Made by a program: the position numbers and the translations under genes. Positions 1-6,145 of a stretch of DNA of 20,249 nt are shown here, piece by piece. Within the stretch, counting starts at the first letter, position 1. Every line of letters begins with the position of its first letter. The notes beneath the pieces are model-generated. The model searched no databases. It was not told the DNA's origin and worked only from the letters and a program-made list of their open reading frames with translations. The DNA comes from Chloroflexota bacterium (GTDB lineage: Bacteria; Chloroflexota; Ktedonobacteria; Ktedonobacterales; Ktedonobacteraceae), in NCBI GenBank assembly GCA_005881295.1, contig VBHS01000023.1, positions 1-20,249 of the forward strand. The letters run 5' to 3'.

Positions 1-12
1 GGATGAGGGCTA

Positions 13-423
13 TTAGCGTTTTGTGTATTGTGGCGCCTTACGGGCACGCTTCAAGCCGGGCTTCTTGCGCTCCTTCATACGAGGGTCGCGAGTGAGGTAG
101 CCAGCTCTGCGCAGGGTCGACTTCCATTCAGGATTTACGCGCACGAGAGCACGAGCAACCGCGTGACGAATAGCGCCCGTCTGTCCACTGGTGCCACCAC
201 CAATAACACGAACCGTGATGGTATAGACGTTGCCCAGATCAAGCAAACGCAACGGGGCATTCATTGTGGCAACCGGGGTTTCACGAGTGCCAAAATAGGC
301 CTGGGCACTTTTCCCGTTGACGGTTATACTGCCATCACCATTGGGGTACAGGCGCACGCGGGCTACAGCCGTCTTGCGACGTCCCATACCGTAGTAATAC
401 TCACCTTTGATGGTATCTGCCAA
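13..423 (-). CDS. rpsI: 30S ribosomal protein S9 (uS9)
   Basis: 136 residues, normal. The C-terminal tail of S9 reaches the P-site tRNA anticodon. Landmarks: YYYGMGRRKTAVARVRLYPNGDGSITVNGK, GGGTSGQTGAIRHAVARALV, AGYLTRDPRMKERKKPGLKRARKAPQYTKR, ending in the invariant KR. Start is TTG (421-423), preceded by AGAGGAG at 8 nt; no ATG fits before the conserved block. Last complete gene; the first 12 bases of the window lie beyond its stop. Confidence 0.97.
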   Translation of the reverse strand: MADTIKGEYYYGMGRRKTAVARVRLYPNGDGSITVNGKSAQAYFGTRETPVATMNAPLRLLDLGNVYTITVRVIGGGTSGQTGAIRHAVARALVRVNPEWKSTLRRAGYLTRDPRMKERKKPGLKRARKAPQYTKR

Positions 424-445
424 GGTAGGTTCTCCTCTTTCTTGT

Positions 446-925
446 TTACTTAGCCTCGGCAGTCCCAGTGGGCTGCTTTAGCAATGACTGCGGGCCTGTC
501 CAGGGAATAGGTTTCTGAGCCTGGTGCGGATGCGTCGGGCCAGCATAGATTTTCAGGTGGGACATAATATCCGCACCGAGGCGATTATGCATAACCATAC
601 CCCGTACCGCGTGCTCCAGTGCGCGCTCAGGGAACCTGCCCTCAAGTGTTTGACGCAGCGTCGTCTTCTTCAAACCACCAGGATACTGGCTATGGCGATA
701 ATAGACTTTCTGATCCAAACGCCTGCCCGTGACAGCAATCTTTTCTGCATTGATGACGATCACGAAATCTCCGCTTTGGAGATGTGGGGTAAACGTTGGT
801 TTATGCTTGCCGCGCAGAATCTGCGCGATCTGCGATGCCAGGCGACCCAGGACCTGACCCTCTGCGTCGATAATATACCATTTGGGGTCCAGATCAGCGG
901 CTTTGGCGCTATATGTCTTCATCAT
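446..925 (-). CDS. rplM: 50S ribosomal protein L13 (uL13)
   Basis: 159 residues, slightly long. L13 is an early 50S assembly protein. Typical: MKTYSAKAADLDPKWYIIDAEGQVLGRLAS, LRGKHKPTFTPHLQSGDFVIVINAEKI, KVYYRHSQYPGGLKKTTL, ERALEHAVRGMVMHNRLGADIMSHLKIYAGPTHPHQAQKP. The end carries a short extra tail. Start at ATG 923-925 (or the next codon, 920-922) with TTGGAG upstream, inside the truA end; the 17-nt overlap implies coupling to truA. 22 nt precede rpsI. Confidence 0.97.
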   Translation of the reverse strand: MMKTYSAKAADLDPKWYIIDAEGQVLGRLASQIAQILRGKHKPTFTPHLQSGDFVIVINAEKIAVTGRRLDQKVYYRHSQYPGGLKKTTLRQTLEGRFPERALEHAVRGMVMHNRLGADIMSHLKIYAGPTHPHQAQKPIPWTGPQSLLKQPTGTAEAK

Positions 926-1721
926 TGTTTGATACTCCAAATTCTTCAGGATAATCAACCCGTACCAGGCACAGCCCATGTGGTGGGACCGCTGAACCAG
1001 GGTGCGTCTTATCCGCATTTTGCACAATGGCGGCAAATTCGGCAAGGCTGAGCTGTTTCTGCCCTACCAGCAACAATGTCCCGACGGTTCTGCGCACCAT
1101 CCCTGTCAAGAAGGCGTCCGCAGTAAAATCACAATAGATAAGTGCTTTCGCCCGCGCATCTTCACGGATGCAGCATGCTTGTAACATATTACGAATACAG
1201 GAATGTTGCCCCTTTTTTCCTGGATTGGTCTCGTCGGGACTCCGTCCAAACGCTCCAAAGTCTTTGCGCCCCAACAACAGGTGGCACGCTTCGTTCATCA
1301 GGTCAACATCCAACGCCTGTGGGCGATAATAGCTGTAACGCGCTAACAATGCCGTCGGTGCGAAATCGTTCCAGATGGAATAGCGATAGGAGCGGCTCAC
1401 GGCGCTAAAACGGGCGTGAAAGCTTTCTGGAACTATTCTCGCCCAGCGTACCGCTATTGTATTGGGTAAGACGGCATTCAACGCGCGCTGCCAGGTTTCC
1501 GACGATAAATGGAAGGCTGTGCGAAAATGGATCACCTGCCCACGCGCATGCACACCAGCGTCTGTTCGCCCCGCGCCATTTACGACAGGATTTTCCTGAG
1601 AGATACTGGCAATGGCTGCCTCTAATACTCCCTGCACCGTCTGCCCATGGCTCTCGGGCTGGCGTTGAAAACCGTGAAAATCGGTACCATCATACTCAAT
1701 ACCACACGCAATATTCATCAT
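909..1721 (-). CDS. truA: tRNA pseudouridine(38-40) synthase TruA
   Basis: 270 residues, as in E. coli. Makes pseudouridine at positions 38-40 of the anticodon arm. Catalytic Asp54 lies in GAGRTDAGVHARGQVIHF; other blocks are GIEYDGTDFHGFQRQP at 7-22, the RYSIWN strand, HLLLGRKDFGAFG, and the C-terminal FTADAFLTGMVRRTVGTLLLVGQ. I start at the first of two ATGs (1719-1721); no good ribosome-binding site is visible, and the open frame continues upstream into element A, so the start is less sure than the gene. Its end overlaps rplM by 17 nt. Confidence 0.95.
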   Translation of the reverse strand: MMNIACGIEYDGTDFHGFQRQPESHGQTVQGVLEAAIASISQENPVVNGAGRTDAGVHARGQVIHFRTAFHLSSETWQRALNAVLPNTIAVRWARIVPESFHARFSAVSRSYRYSIWNDFAPTALLARYSYYRPQALDVDLMNEACHLLLGRKDFGAFGRSPDETNPGKKGQHSCIRNMLQACCIREDARAKALIYCDFTADAFLTGMVRRTVGTLLLVGQKQLSLAEFAAIVQNADKTHPGSAVPPHGLCLVRVDYPEEFGVSNNDEDI

Positions 1722-1775
1722 TTTAATGTAGATAGGGACGCGATCATGCTTTTTACCTTTTGCATCTGGATAGCG

Positions 1776-1956
1776 GGTCATCCACCGAGGGCCGATCATA
1801 AGGTTTCACAAAATCATCCGGATATTGGAACATCCACGCAGGGCCGATCAATCGGCGATGTGCGCGATAAATCGGCACCTACAGTGAGTGGAGGACCCAC
1901 ATCGTGGATGGCCGGGTTATGTTGTGAAACCTCATGATCGGCCAACATGGATGACC
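1776..1956. repeat. 181-bp inverted-repeat element A in the rplQ-truA gap
   Basis: Arms of 36 and 35 nt (1776-1811; 1922-1956) match as reverse complements at about 29 positions: outer GGTCATCCA, middle GCCGATCAT, inner AGGTTTCACAA are exact, only the 5-6 bases after the outer word differ. Inside, CATCCACG (1831-1838) and CGTGGATG (1903-1910) make a nested pair, and the centre contains the core shared with element B (1843-1882). No coding capacity and no obvious target-site duplication. Resembles a MITE or large REP-type element; could fold into a long hairpin in the transcript. Confidence 0.8.
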
Positions 1957-1988
1957 AGATTCAATGGTTAAAGAGCATGATCGGGTTC

Positions 1989-2615
1989 CTACACCAGGGC
2001 GATCTGGGCCATATCGGCCGCGTCACCTTTACGTTTACCCAGTTTCGTAATGCGCGTGTAGCCGCCAGGGCGACCTTCATAGCGCGGTGCCAGTTCCTCG
2101 AACATCTTTTTGACGACCAGTTCGTCCGGCAATGCGCTGAGGATATGGCGGCGGGCACGCAATTCGATCACCATCGACTCGTACGCGGCCTCAAGCGCCC
2201 GCTCAGCCTCATCTTCGTTAGAGATGATGCGCAACAGTTCGTCGTGCCTTCCCTTGTACTTGTTCTCCAGGAACTTGCGGCCTTGATCGGTTAAGGGCGG
2301 CTTACCGAGATCGGCTCGCTCTTCGTTTGAGTCTACTCTCTTATCGAGGCTGTAGCGGCCACGACGAGCAAAAGCCAGGATTTGTTGGGCCTTGTCCTCG
2401 TCGGAGACGACTGAATACAGGTGCTGCCGGGCCGCCTGGCGCCCCTTCACAGCTGTATCTATCAGTTTTTCAACCTCGCCACGGATGGCACGCGCACGCG
2501 ACTCCGTAGTCTGTATTCTATCGTACCGAATGAGACCTGCCATCATGTTCCGGCGTGCTGAACGGCGGCGTGGCTCAGGCATACTCATACGGTTACCGGC
2601 AACTCGGTGCCTCAC
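1989..2615 (-). CDS. rplQ: 50S ribosomal protein L17 (bL17) with a large internal insertion
   Basis: 208 residues against about 127 in E. coli. L17 stands on the 50S back side near the tunnel exit. Standard parts: MRHRVAG, RRNMMAGLIRYDRIQTTESRARAIRGEVEKLI (22-52), then 152-208 (ARRHILSALPDELVVKKMFEELAPRY, GGYTRITKLGKRKGDAADMAQIALV). Between lies about 80 extra residues, charged, with units that resemble the native ARRHILSALPDE helix (see findings). Start is GTG (2613-2615) with GGAGG at 6 nt, inside the rpoA end; the frame upstream is not coding. The 267-nt gap to truA holds element A. Confidence 0.96.
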   Translation of the reverse strand: MRHRVAGNRMSMPEPRRRSARRNMMAGLIRYDRIQTTESRARAIRGEVEKLIDTAVKGRQAARQHLYSVVSDEDKAQQILAFARRGRYSLDKRVDSNEERADLGKPPLTDQGRKFLENKYKGRHDELLRIISNEDEAERALEAAYESMVIELRARRHILSALPDELVVKKMFEELAPRYEGRPGGYTRITKLGKRKGDAADMAQIALV

Positions 2616-2616
2616 C

Positions 2617-3600
2617 TTAGTCCTCCATTTCGTGATCGCCGTCCATATCGGCTCCAACAGTGCTGGTACGCGGATTCGGCAGGAAGTTACGCGCCAGCAG
2701 TCGCTCGCGCAATTCCTGTAAGCTCTTTTCGCCAAAGTTACGCACACCCAGCAGATCTTCTTCGTTCATCGAAAGCACTTGACCGACCTTCGTGATATTG
2801 CTGCGTTTGAGACAGTTATAGGCACGTACCGAGAGATCAAGTTCTTCAATTGGTGTATCGTAAATCTTTTGTGGTATTGGCAAGCTACTTAATGGCGCCT
2901 TCTCCGGCTCAGTCAGAACGGCGCGGTAATTGGAAAGCTGGGTGAAATGGCGTACCAGGATATCCGCGCTCTGCCGCAGAGCTTCATCGGGCGTGATCGT
3001 TCCATCCGTCGTGATTTCAAGAATAACTTTATCAAAATTGGTTATTTGCCCCACGCGTGTATGTTCCACCGTGTAATTCACATTCTGTACCGGTGTATAA
3101 ATGGCGTCGACAGGGATCACCCCTATGGGCTGATCCTCTTTCGAATCGGCGGGAACATAGCCTCGGCCGGCCTCAACAACCAGTTCCATCTCGAGGCGGG
3201 CATTATCATTATCAAGTGTCGCTATATGGAGATCGGGATTGACAATCTCTACTGTACTGGGAGCCATAATATCGGCTGCAGTAACTTCACGCTCCCCGCC
3301 GACCTCCAGTCGCATCGACACCGGATGATCCGAGAAGGAGCGCAGGCGCAGTTTTTTAACGTTCAACACGATATCAGTGACATCTTCCATCACACCCTGG
3401 ATGTCTTGAAACTCGTGCTGTACGCCTTCAATCCGTACAGAGGTTACCGCTGCGCCTGGTAGGGAAGAGAGCAACACACGTCGCAGCGAGTTGCCCAGGG
3501 TTACCCCATATCCCGCCTCTAAAGGCTCAATATCATAGCTCGCATAATTATCCTGTGTTTTTGTATTTTTTATGCGAGGCAGAGTAATACTATCTTGCAA
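2617..3600 (-). CDS. rpoA: DNA-directed RNA polymerase alpha subunit
   Basis: 327 residues, the normal size. The N-terminal domain drives polymerase assembly; the C-terminal domain binds UP elements and activators. Seen: YDIEPLEAGYGVTLGNSLRRVLLSSLPGAAVTSVRIEG (about 22-59), DKVILEITTDGTITPDEALRQSADIL, and the C-terminal LDLSVRAYNCLKRSNITKVGQVLSMNEEDLLGVRNFGEKSL. TTG at 3598-3600 is the start by best alignment with family N-termini and by AGGCAGG upstream; no in-frame ATG is available near. The last codons (ATGGAGGAC) supply the rplQ ribosome-binding site; stop and next start are 1 nt apart. Confidence 0.97.
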   Translation of the reverse strand: MQDSITLPRIKNTKTQDNYASYDIEPLEAGYGVTLGNSLRRVLLSSLPGAAVTSVRIEGVQHEFQDIQGVMEDVTDIVLNVKKLRLRSFSDHPVSMRLEVGGEREVTAADIMAPSTVEIVNPDLHIATLDNDNARLEMELVVEAGRGYVPADSKEDQPIGVIPVDAIYTPVQNVNYTVEHTRVGQITNFDKVILEITTDGTITPDEALRQSADILVRHFTQLSNYRAVLTEPEKAPLSSLPIPQKIYDTPIEELDLSVRAYNCLKRSNITKVGQVLSMNEEDLLGVRNFGEKSLQELRERLLARNFLPNPRTSTVGADMDGDHEMED

Positions 3601-3623
3601 GGTTCAAACCTGCCTTTCTTTTT

Positions 3624-3669
3624 CTACCATCGAAACTCGTAAACAGAAACTTTGGTAGTCCAAGAGTTT
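3624..3669 (-). promoter_or_regulatory. Candidate pseudoknot between rpsD and rpoA
   Basis: On the transcript AAACUC (3669-3664) can pair with GAGUUU (3638-3633), and CUACCA (3658-3653) with UGGUAG (3629-3624). The two 6-bp helices are interleaved, which is the topology of a pseudoknot (connecting loops 5, 14 and 3 nt); they could instead be alternatives. The rpoA ribosome-binding site begins about 8 nt later. A 10-bp CCCCATGGGG palindrome lies further up (3683-3692). Possible S4 feedback target by analogy with the alpha-operon pseudoknot; inference only. Confidence 0.4.
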
Positions 3670-3732
3670 TGCCCTGTTGCGGCCCCATGGGGACCGTGAA
3701 GGCATGTTCCCATCCGCCGACTCAACGTACGA

Positions 3733-4359
3733 TTAGCGCTGATAAAGTTCAACCACCATCTGCTCTTCAAAGGGCAGTTCAAGATCGGTTCGTGACGGCA
3801 GTGTCAAGACACGGCCACTCATTTCATCAATATTCAAACTAAGCCAGGCAGGCACCCCCTTCTGTGCGAGCAATAACGCCCGGACCTTGAAGTATTCCAG
3901 TCCTTTTGCGCGTTCACGCACAGAGATCACATCGTTTGGCTTGGCAATAAACGAAGGAATATCGGTCTTGCGGCCATTGACGGCGAAATGCCCATGGTTC
4001 ACGAGCTGGCGAGCCTGAGCACGAGAGTCCGCGAAGCCGAGGCGATACACGAGGTTATCCAGGCGCATTTCCAGTACCTGCAGCAGATTCTCGCTGGTCT
4101 TGCCAGGGCGACGAGCCGCGGTATTGAAGTGCTTTTTGAATTGGCGCTCTAGAACGCCGTAAGTGCGGCGAACTTTTTGTTTCTCGCGCAATTGCAGCGC
4201 ATAGCCAGATGCCTTGCGCGGACGGCTAGTGCCGTGTTGTCCTGGTCGAGTATTGCGACGTTCGAGCGTGCATTTTGTCATGCACTTGTCGCCTTTAAGA
4301 AACAGTTTTACCCCCTCACGTCTACAGAGTTTGCAGACGGGGCCGGTATAACGTGCCAT
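3733..4359 (-). CDS. rpsD: 30S ribosomal protein S4 (uS4), Cys-containing
   Basis: 208 residues, normal. S4 is a primary 16S binder, part of the mRNA entry helicase, and the repressor of the alpha operon in E. coli. N-terminal cysteines 9, 12, 26 and 30 form a likely zinc site; the third spacing is CxxxC, one residue shorter than in Thermus. Later blocks: RRNTRPGQHG, LREKQKVRRTYGVLERQF, and the S4 RNA-binding domain LEMRLDNLVYRLGFADSRAQARQLVNHGHF. ATG at 4357-4359 follows AAGGAGGA at 9 nt. The 132-nt gap to rpoA holds interleaved complementary segments. Confidence 0.97.
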   Translation of the reverse strand: MARYTGPVCKLCRREGVKLFLKGDKCMTKCTLERRNTRPGQHGTSRPRKASGYALQLREKQKVRRTYGVLERQFKKHFNTAARRPGKTSENLLQVLEMRLDNLVYRLGFADSRAQARQLVNHGHFAVNGRKTDIPSFIAKPNDVISVRERAKGLEYFKVRALLLAQKGVPAWLSLNIDEMSGRVLTLPSRTDLELPFEEQMVVELYQR

Positions 4360-4393
4360 TCAGTTATATCCTCCTTAATACGCACAGCGCGAG

Positions 4394-4798
4394 TTACACA
4401 CGCCGCCGCTTGGGCGGGCGGCATCCATTGTGCGGAATAGGTGTTACATCGATAATCGAAGTGACGGAGAGGCCAGCGTTCTGTAGAGAACGAATTGCCG
4501 CCTCGCGACCGGAGCCAGGGCCTTTCACAAAGACTTCTATCTGGCGTAGGCCGTGTTCCATCGCCTTACGAGCTGCTGATTCAGCAGTGACCTGCGCGGC
4601 ATAAGGAGTGCTCTTACGGGAGCCTTTAAATCCCTGTCCACCAGCACTACCCCACGAGATAACGTTACCATTGGGGTCGGTCAAGGTCACAATTGTATTA
4701 TTAAATGTTGCTTGAATATGGGCCTGCCCACGCGGAATGGATTTGCGTTCACGCCGCCTTGGTTTGCCTGTCGGTTTCTTTTTGTCTCCAGCTGCCAT
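4394..4798 (-). CDS. rpsK: 30S ribosomal protein S11 (uS11)
   Basis: 134 residues, standard. S11 is on the 30S platform near the E site and the Shine-Dalgarno helix. Conserved: IPRGQAHIQATFNNTIVTLTD, GSAGGQGFKGSRKSTPYAAQ, VFVKGPGSGREAAIRSL, and the closing IIDVTPIPHNGCRPPKRRRV. A Lys/Arg-rich 20-residue start is slightly long. ATG at 4796-4798; GGGGAGG is rather far (about 13 nt) with an AAGAAG nearer. 34 nt precede rpsD. Confidence 0.97.
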   Translation of the reverse strand: MAAGDKKKPTGKPRRRERKSIPRGQAHIQATFNNTIVTLTDPNGNVISWGSAGGQGFKGSRKSTPYAAQVTAESAARKAMEHGLRQIEVFVKGPGSGREAAIRSLQNAGLSVTSIIDVTPIPHNGCRPPKRRRV

Positions 4799-4822
4799 TC
4801 TTCTTGCAATTCCTCCCCGGCG

Positions 4823-5206
4823 TTACTTCTTAGCTACGGCTTTTTTCTTACCAGCTACAGTTCTCTTTGGTCCGCGTCGCGTACGTGCATTCGTGCGAGT
4901 ACGTTGACCACGAACCGGAAGGTTACGGCGATGCCGCATACCACGATAACAGCCGATCTCAATCAGCCTTTTGATGTTCATGTCCACTTCGCGGCGCAGA
5001 TCTCCCTCGACTTTATATTCGCGGTCGATCACTTCGCGTAGACGGTTGACCTCTTCTTCGGTCAGGTTTTTGACCCGCGTATCCGGGTTAATGCGCGTTC
5101 GCTCCAGGATCTTCTTGCTCGTTGTGAGGCCGATCCCGTAGATGTACGTCAGCGAAATCTCCACGCGCTTATCGCGTGGAATGTCAACGCCGGCGATTCT
5201 AGCCAT
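4823..5206 (-). CDS. rpsM: 30S ribosomal protein S13 (uS13)
   Basis: 127 residues, normal. S13 lies in the 30S head, contacts the P-site tRNA and forms bridges B1a/b. Signatures: MARIAGVDIPRDKRVEISLTYI, GIGLTTSKKIL, CYRGMRHRRNLPVRGQRT, TNARTRRGPKRTVAGKKK. I start at ATG 5204-5206 because GGAGGG ends 4 nt before it; an earlier in-frame ATG at 5218 would put that Shine-Dalgarno inside the gene. 24 nt precede rpsK. Confidence 0.97.
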   Translation of the reverse strand: MARIAGVDIPRDKRVEISLTYIYGIGLTTSKKILERTRINPDTRVKNLTEEEVNRLREVIDREYKVEGDLRREVDMNIKRLIEIGCYRGMRHRRNLPVRGQRTRTNARTRRGPKRTVAGKKKAVAKK

Positions 5207-5222
5207 GTTTCCCTCCATATTA

Positions 5223-5276
5223 TGTAGGGGCGCTCCCTATTGGTACTGCTAGCAACCACCTGAGATTGCCCCTCCA
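5223..5276. repeat. GTAGGGGC palindrome in the rpmJ-rpsM gap
   Basis: TGTAGGGGC (5223-5231) and GCCCCTCCA (5268-5276) pair over 8 of 9 positions around a 36-nt spacer. The left edge is identical to that in the tuf-rpsJ gap (20053-20061). It ends about 7 nt before the purine-rich ribosome-binding site of rpsM. Likely a family member that has diverged. Confidence 0.5.
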
Positions 5277-5284
5277 CTGTTCGC

Positions 5285-5401
5285 CTAGCCCTGTCTCTGC
5301 TTATGCTTTGGATCTTTGCTACAGATAACCATCACAACACGATTGCGACGGATTACTTTGCAGTGCTCACAACGCGGTTTTACTGAGGCACGCACTTTCA
5401 T
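5285..5401 (-). CDS. rpmJ: 50S ribosomal protein L36 (bL36), zinc type
   Basis: 38 codons, the exact family length. Translation begins MKVRASVKPRCEHCKVIRR and ends SKDPKHKQRQG before TAG. Zinc ligands Cys11, Cys14, Cys27 and His33 are all present, so this is the zinc-containing form. ATG at 5399-5401 follows GAGGAGG at 7 nt. The infA-rpmJ-rpsM order is typical. The 78-nt gap to rpsM carries a degraded GTAGGGGC palindrome. Confidence 0.96.
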   Translation of the reverse strand: MKVRASVKPRCEHCKVIRRNRVVMVICSKDPKHKQRQG

Positions 5402-5553
5402 GGCTTGCCCTCCTCATAGATTAGATGAAAAAATTACACTTAAGACATGGTTTCAGGAAAGCTCTCCTGACGCCTTCGCTTCTACGTTTCTTGCTGTTCG
5501 TTACGAGCGGCTAAGATACCGATAAAAAAGGAACAATGAGGAGACGTATCAAC

Positions 5554-5775
5554 TCACGATCTTACACGCCATGTTATGCGACCTCGAGTTAGATCATACG
5601 GTGATAATACTACTCTCACCTTATCACCTGGCACAATGCGCACAAAATTCATGCGAATGCGGCCTGAGAGGACGGCCAGGACCTGGTGTTGCTCGTCAAT
5701 TTCAACCTTAAACATGGCATTGGGAAGGGCCTCAATCACTTTGCCCTCTACTTCGATCTCATCCTTTTTTGGCAT
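5554..5775 (-). CDS. infA: Translation initiation factor IF-1
   Basis: 73 residues, an OB-fold protein that occupies the ribosomal A site during initiation. Compare the family pattern: KKDEIEVEGKVIEALPNAMFKVE, LAVLSGRIRMNFVRIVPGDKVRV, LSPYDLTRGRITWR. ATG at 5773-5775 follows AAGGA. First gene behind the predicted promoter and leader, followed after 152 nt by rpmJ; that gap holds one small stem (TCAGGA/TCCTGA, 5453-5470) and otherwise nothing I recognise. Confidence 0.97.
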   Translation of the reverse strand: MPKKDEIEVEGKVIEALPNAMFKVEIDEQHQVLAVLSGRIRMNFVRIVPGDKVRVVLSPYDLTRGRITWRVRS

Positions 5776-5914
5776 AGTTTCCTTTCTCTATCGGCGTACG
5801 TTGCTCTTTTCCGGTTGCGAACCTACAAGGATGCATTGGACGCGGCAGCCGTGACACGCTTTTGCAAAACAGGTTCACATGTTCATAATGATTAATGATT
5901 GCTGGTCTGTGATG

Positions 5915-5989
5915 ATCTCCAGCCATCGTGGAGATGGACTGTGTTGATGATTTCCAGAGCTATAAAATGGCAGCAGTTGACACTGCTGC
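5915..5989 (-). promoter_or_regulatory. Two hairpins in the infA leader
   Basis: First stem: GCAGCAGU/ACUGCUGC with loop GUCA (5989-5970), only about 6 nt from the predicted transcript start. Second: AUCUCCA/UGGAGAU with a 7-nt loop (5935-5915). Two near-identical 12-mers (CTGGAAATCATC and CTGGAGATCATC on the transcript) lie between and at the second stem. A 5'-end stem can protect mRNA; protein binding is possible but unsupported. Confidence 0.5.
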
Positions 5990-6001
5990 AGCCAACTACA
6001 A

Positions 6002-6030
6002 ATTATACCACATATATCTACTACTGTCGA
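6002..6030 (-). promoter_or_regulatory. Sigma-70-type promoter for infA and the alpha cluster
   Basis: On the minus strand TCGACA (6030-6025, 5 of 6 to TTGACA), a 17-nt spacer, and a perfect TATAAT (6007-6002). Transcription would start near 5995, giving a leader of about 220 nt before the infA ATG. This is the only strong match I found in the window, and it lies in the longest gap. Confidence 0.75.
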
Positions 6031-6051
6031 GAGAGAAATTAGTCCGGTAGA

Positions 6052-6076
6052 GATCCTTCGCTGCGCTCAGGATGAC
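6052..6076. repeat. REP-like palindrome (TCATCCTGAGC...GAAGGAT type)
   Basis: Plus strand GATCCTTCGCTGCGCTCAGG, continuing ATGAC. ATCCT (6053-6057) and AGGAT (6069-6073) form the outer arms with a GC-rich centre. I recall closely similar words as common dispersed repeats in several bacterial genomes, including Chloroflexota; that is memory, not a search. It lies between the 10-bp direct repeats in the map-infA gap. Confidence 0.55.
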
Positions 6077-6145
6077 ATGCAGGACAGCTCTCAAGCCCGC
6101 TCACGGGAAGGCATCATCTCCAAATGTCTGTTAGTCCGGTTCGCA

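Larger units (their letters stand above)
5776..6145 (-). other. 370-bp gap between map and infA: repeat segment, promoter and leader
   Basis: No credible gene is seen here. From the map side it holds a 10-bp direct repeat (TTAGTCCGGT at 6131-6140 and 6039-6048) around 82 bp with a REP-like palindrome, then a promoter (6030-6002), then about 220 nt of infA leader. The leader has a stem at 5970-5989, another at 5915-5935, and a repeated 12-mer (GATGATCTCCAG at 5911-5922, GATGATTTCCAG at 5946-5957, plus-strand). These suggest transcription restarts here for the alpha cluster. Confidence 0.7.

Noticed and set aside
926..1045. Upstream extension of rplM within truA
   Set aside because: The extra residues do not resemble L13 and are truA read in another frame; the ATG at 925 fits the family N-terminus and a ribosome-binding site.
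1722..1799. Upstream extension of truA into element A
   Set aside because: Residues are not TruA-like and come from the repeat arm and spacer; no ribosome-binding site for the earlier ATGs.
5207..5218. Alternative rpsM ATG four codons upstream
   Set aside because: It would place the GGAGGG Shine-Dalgarno inside the gene; the MARIAGVD start is universal.
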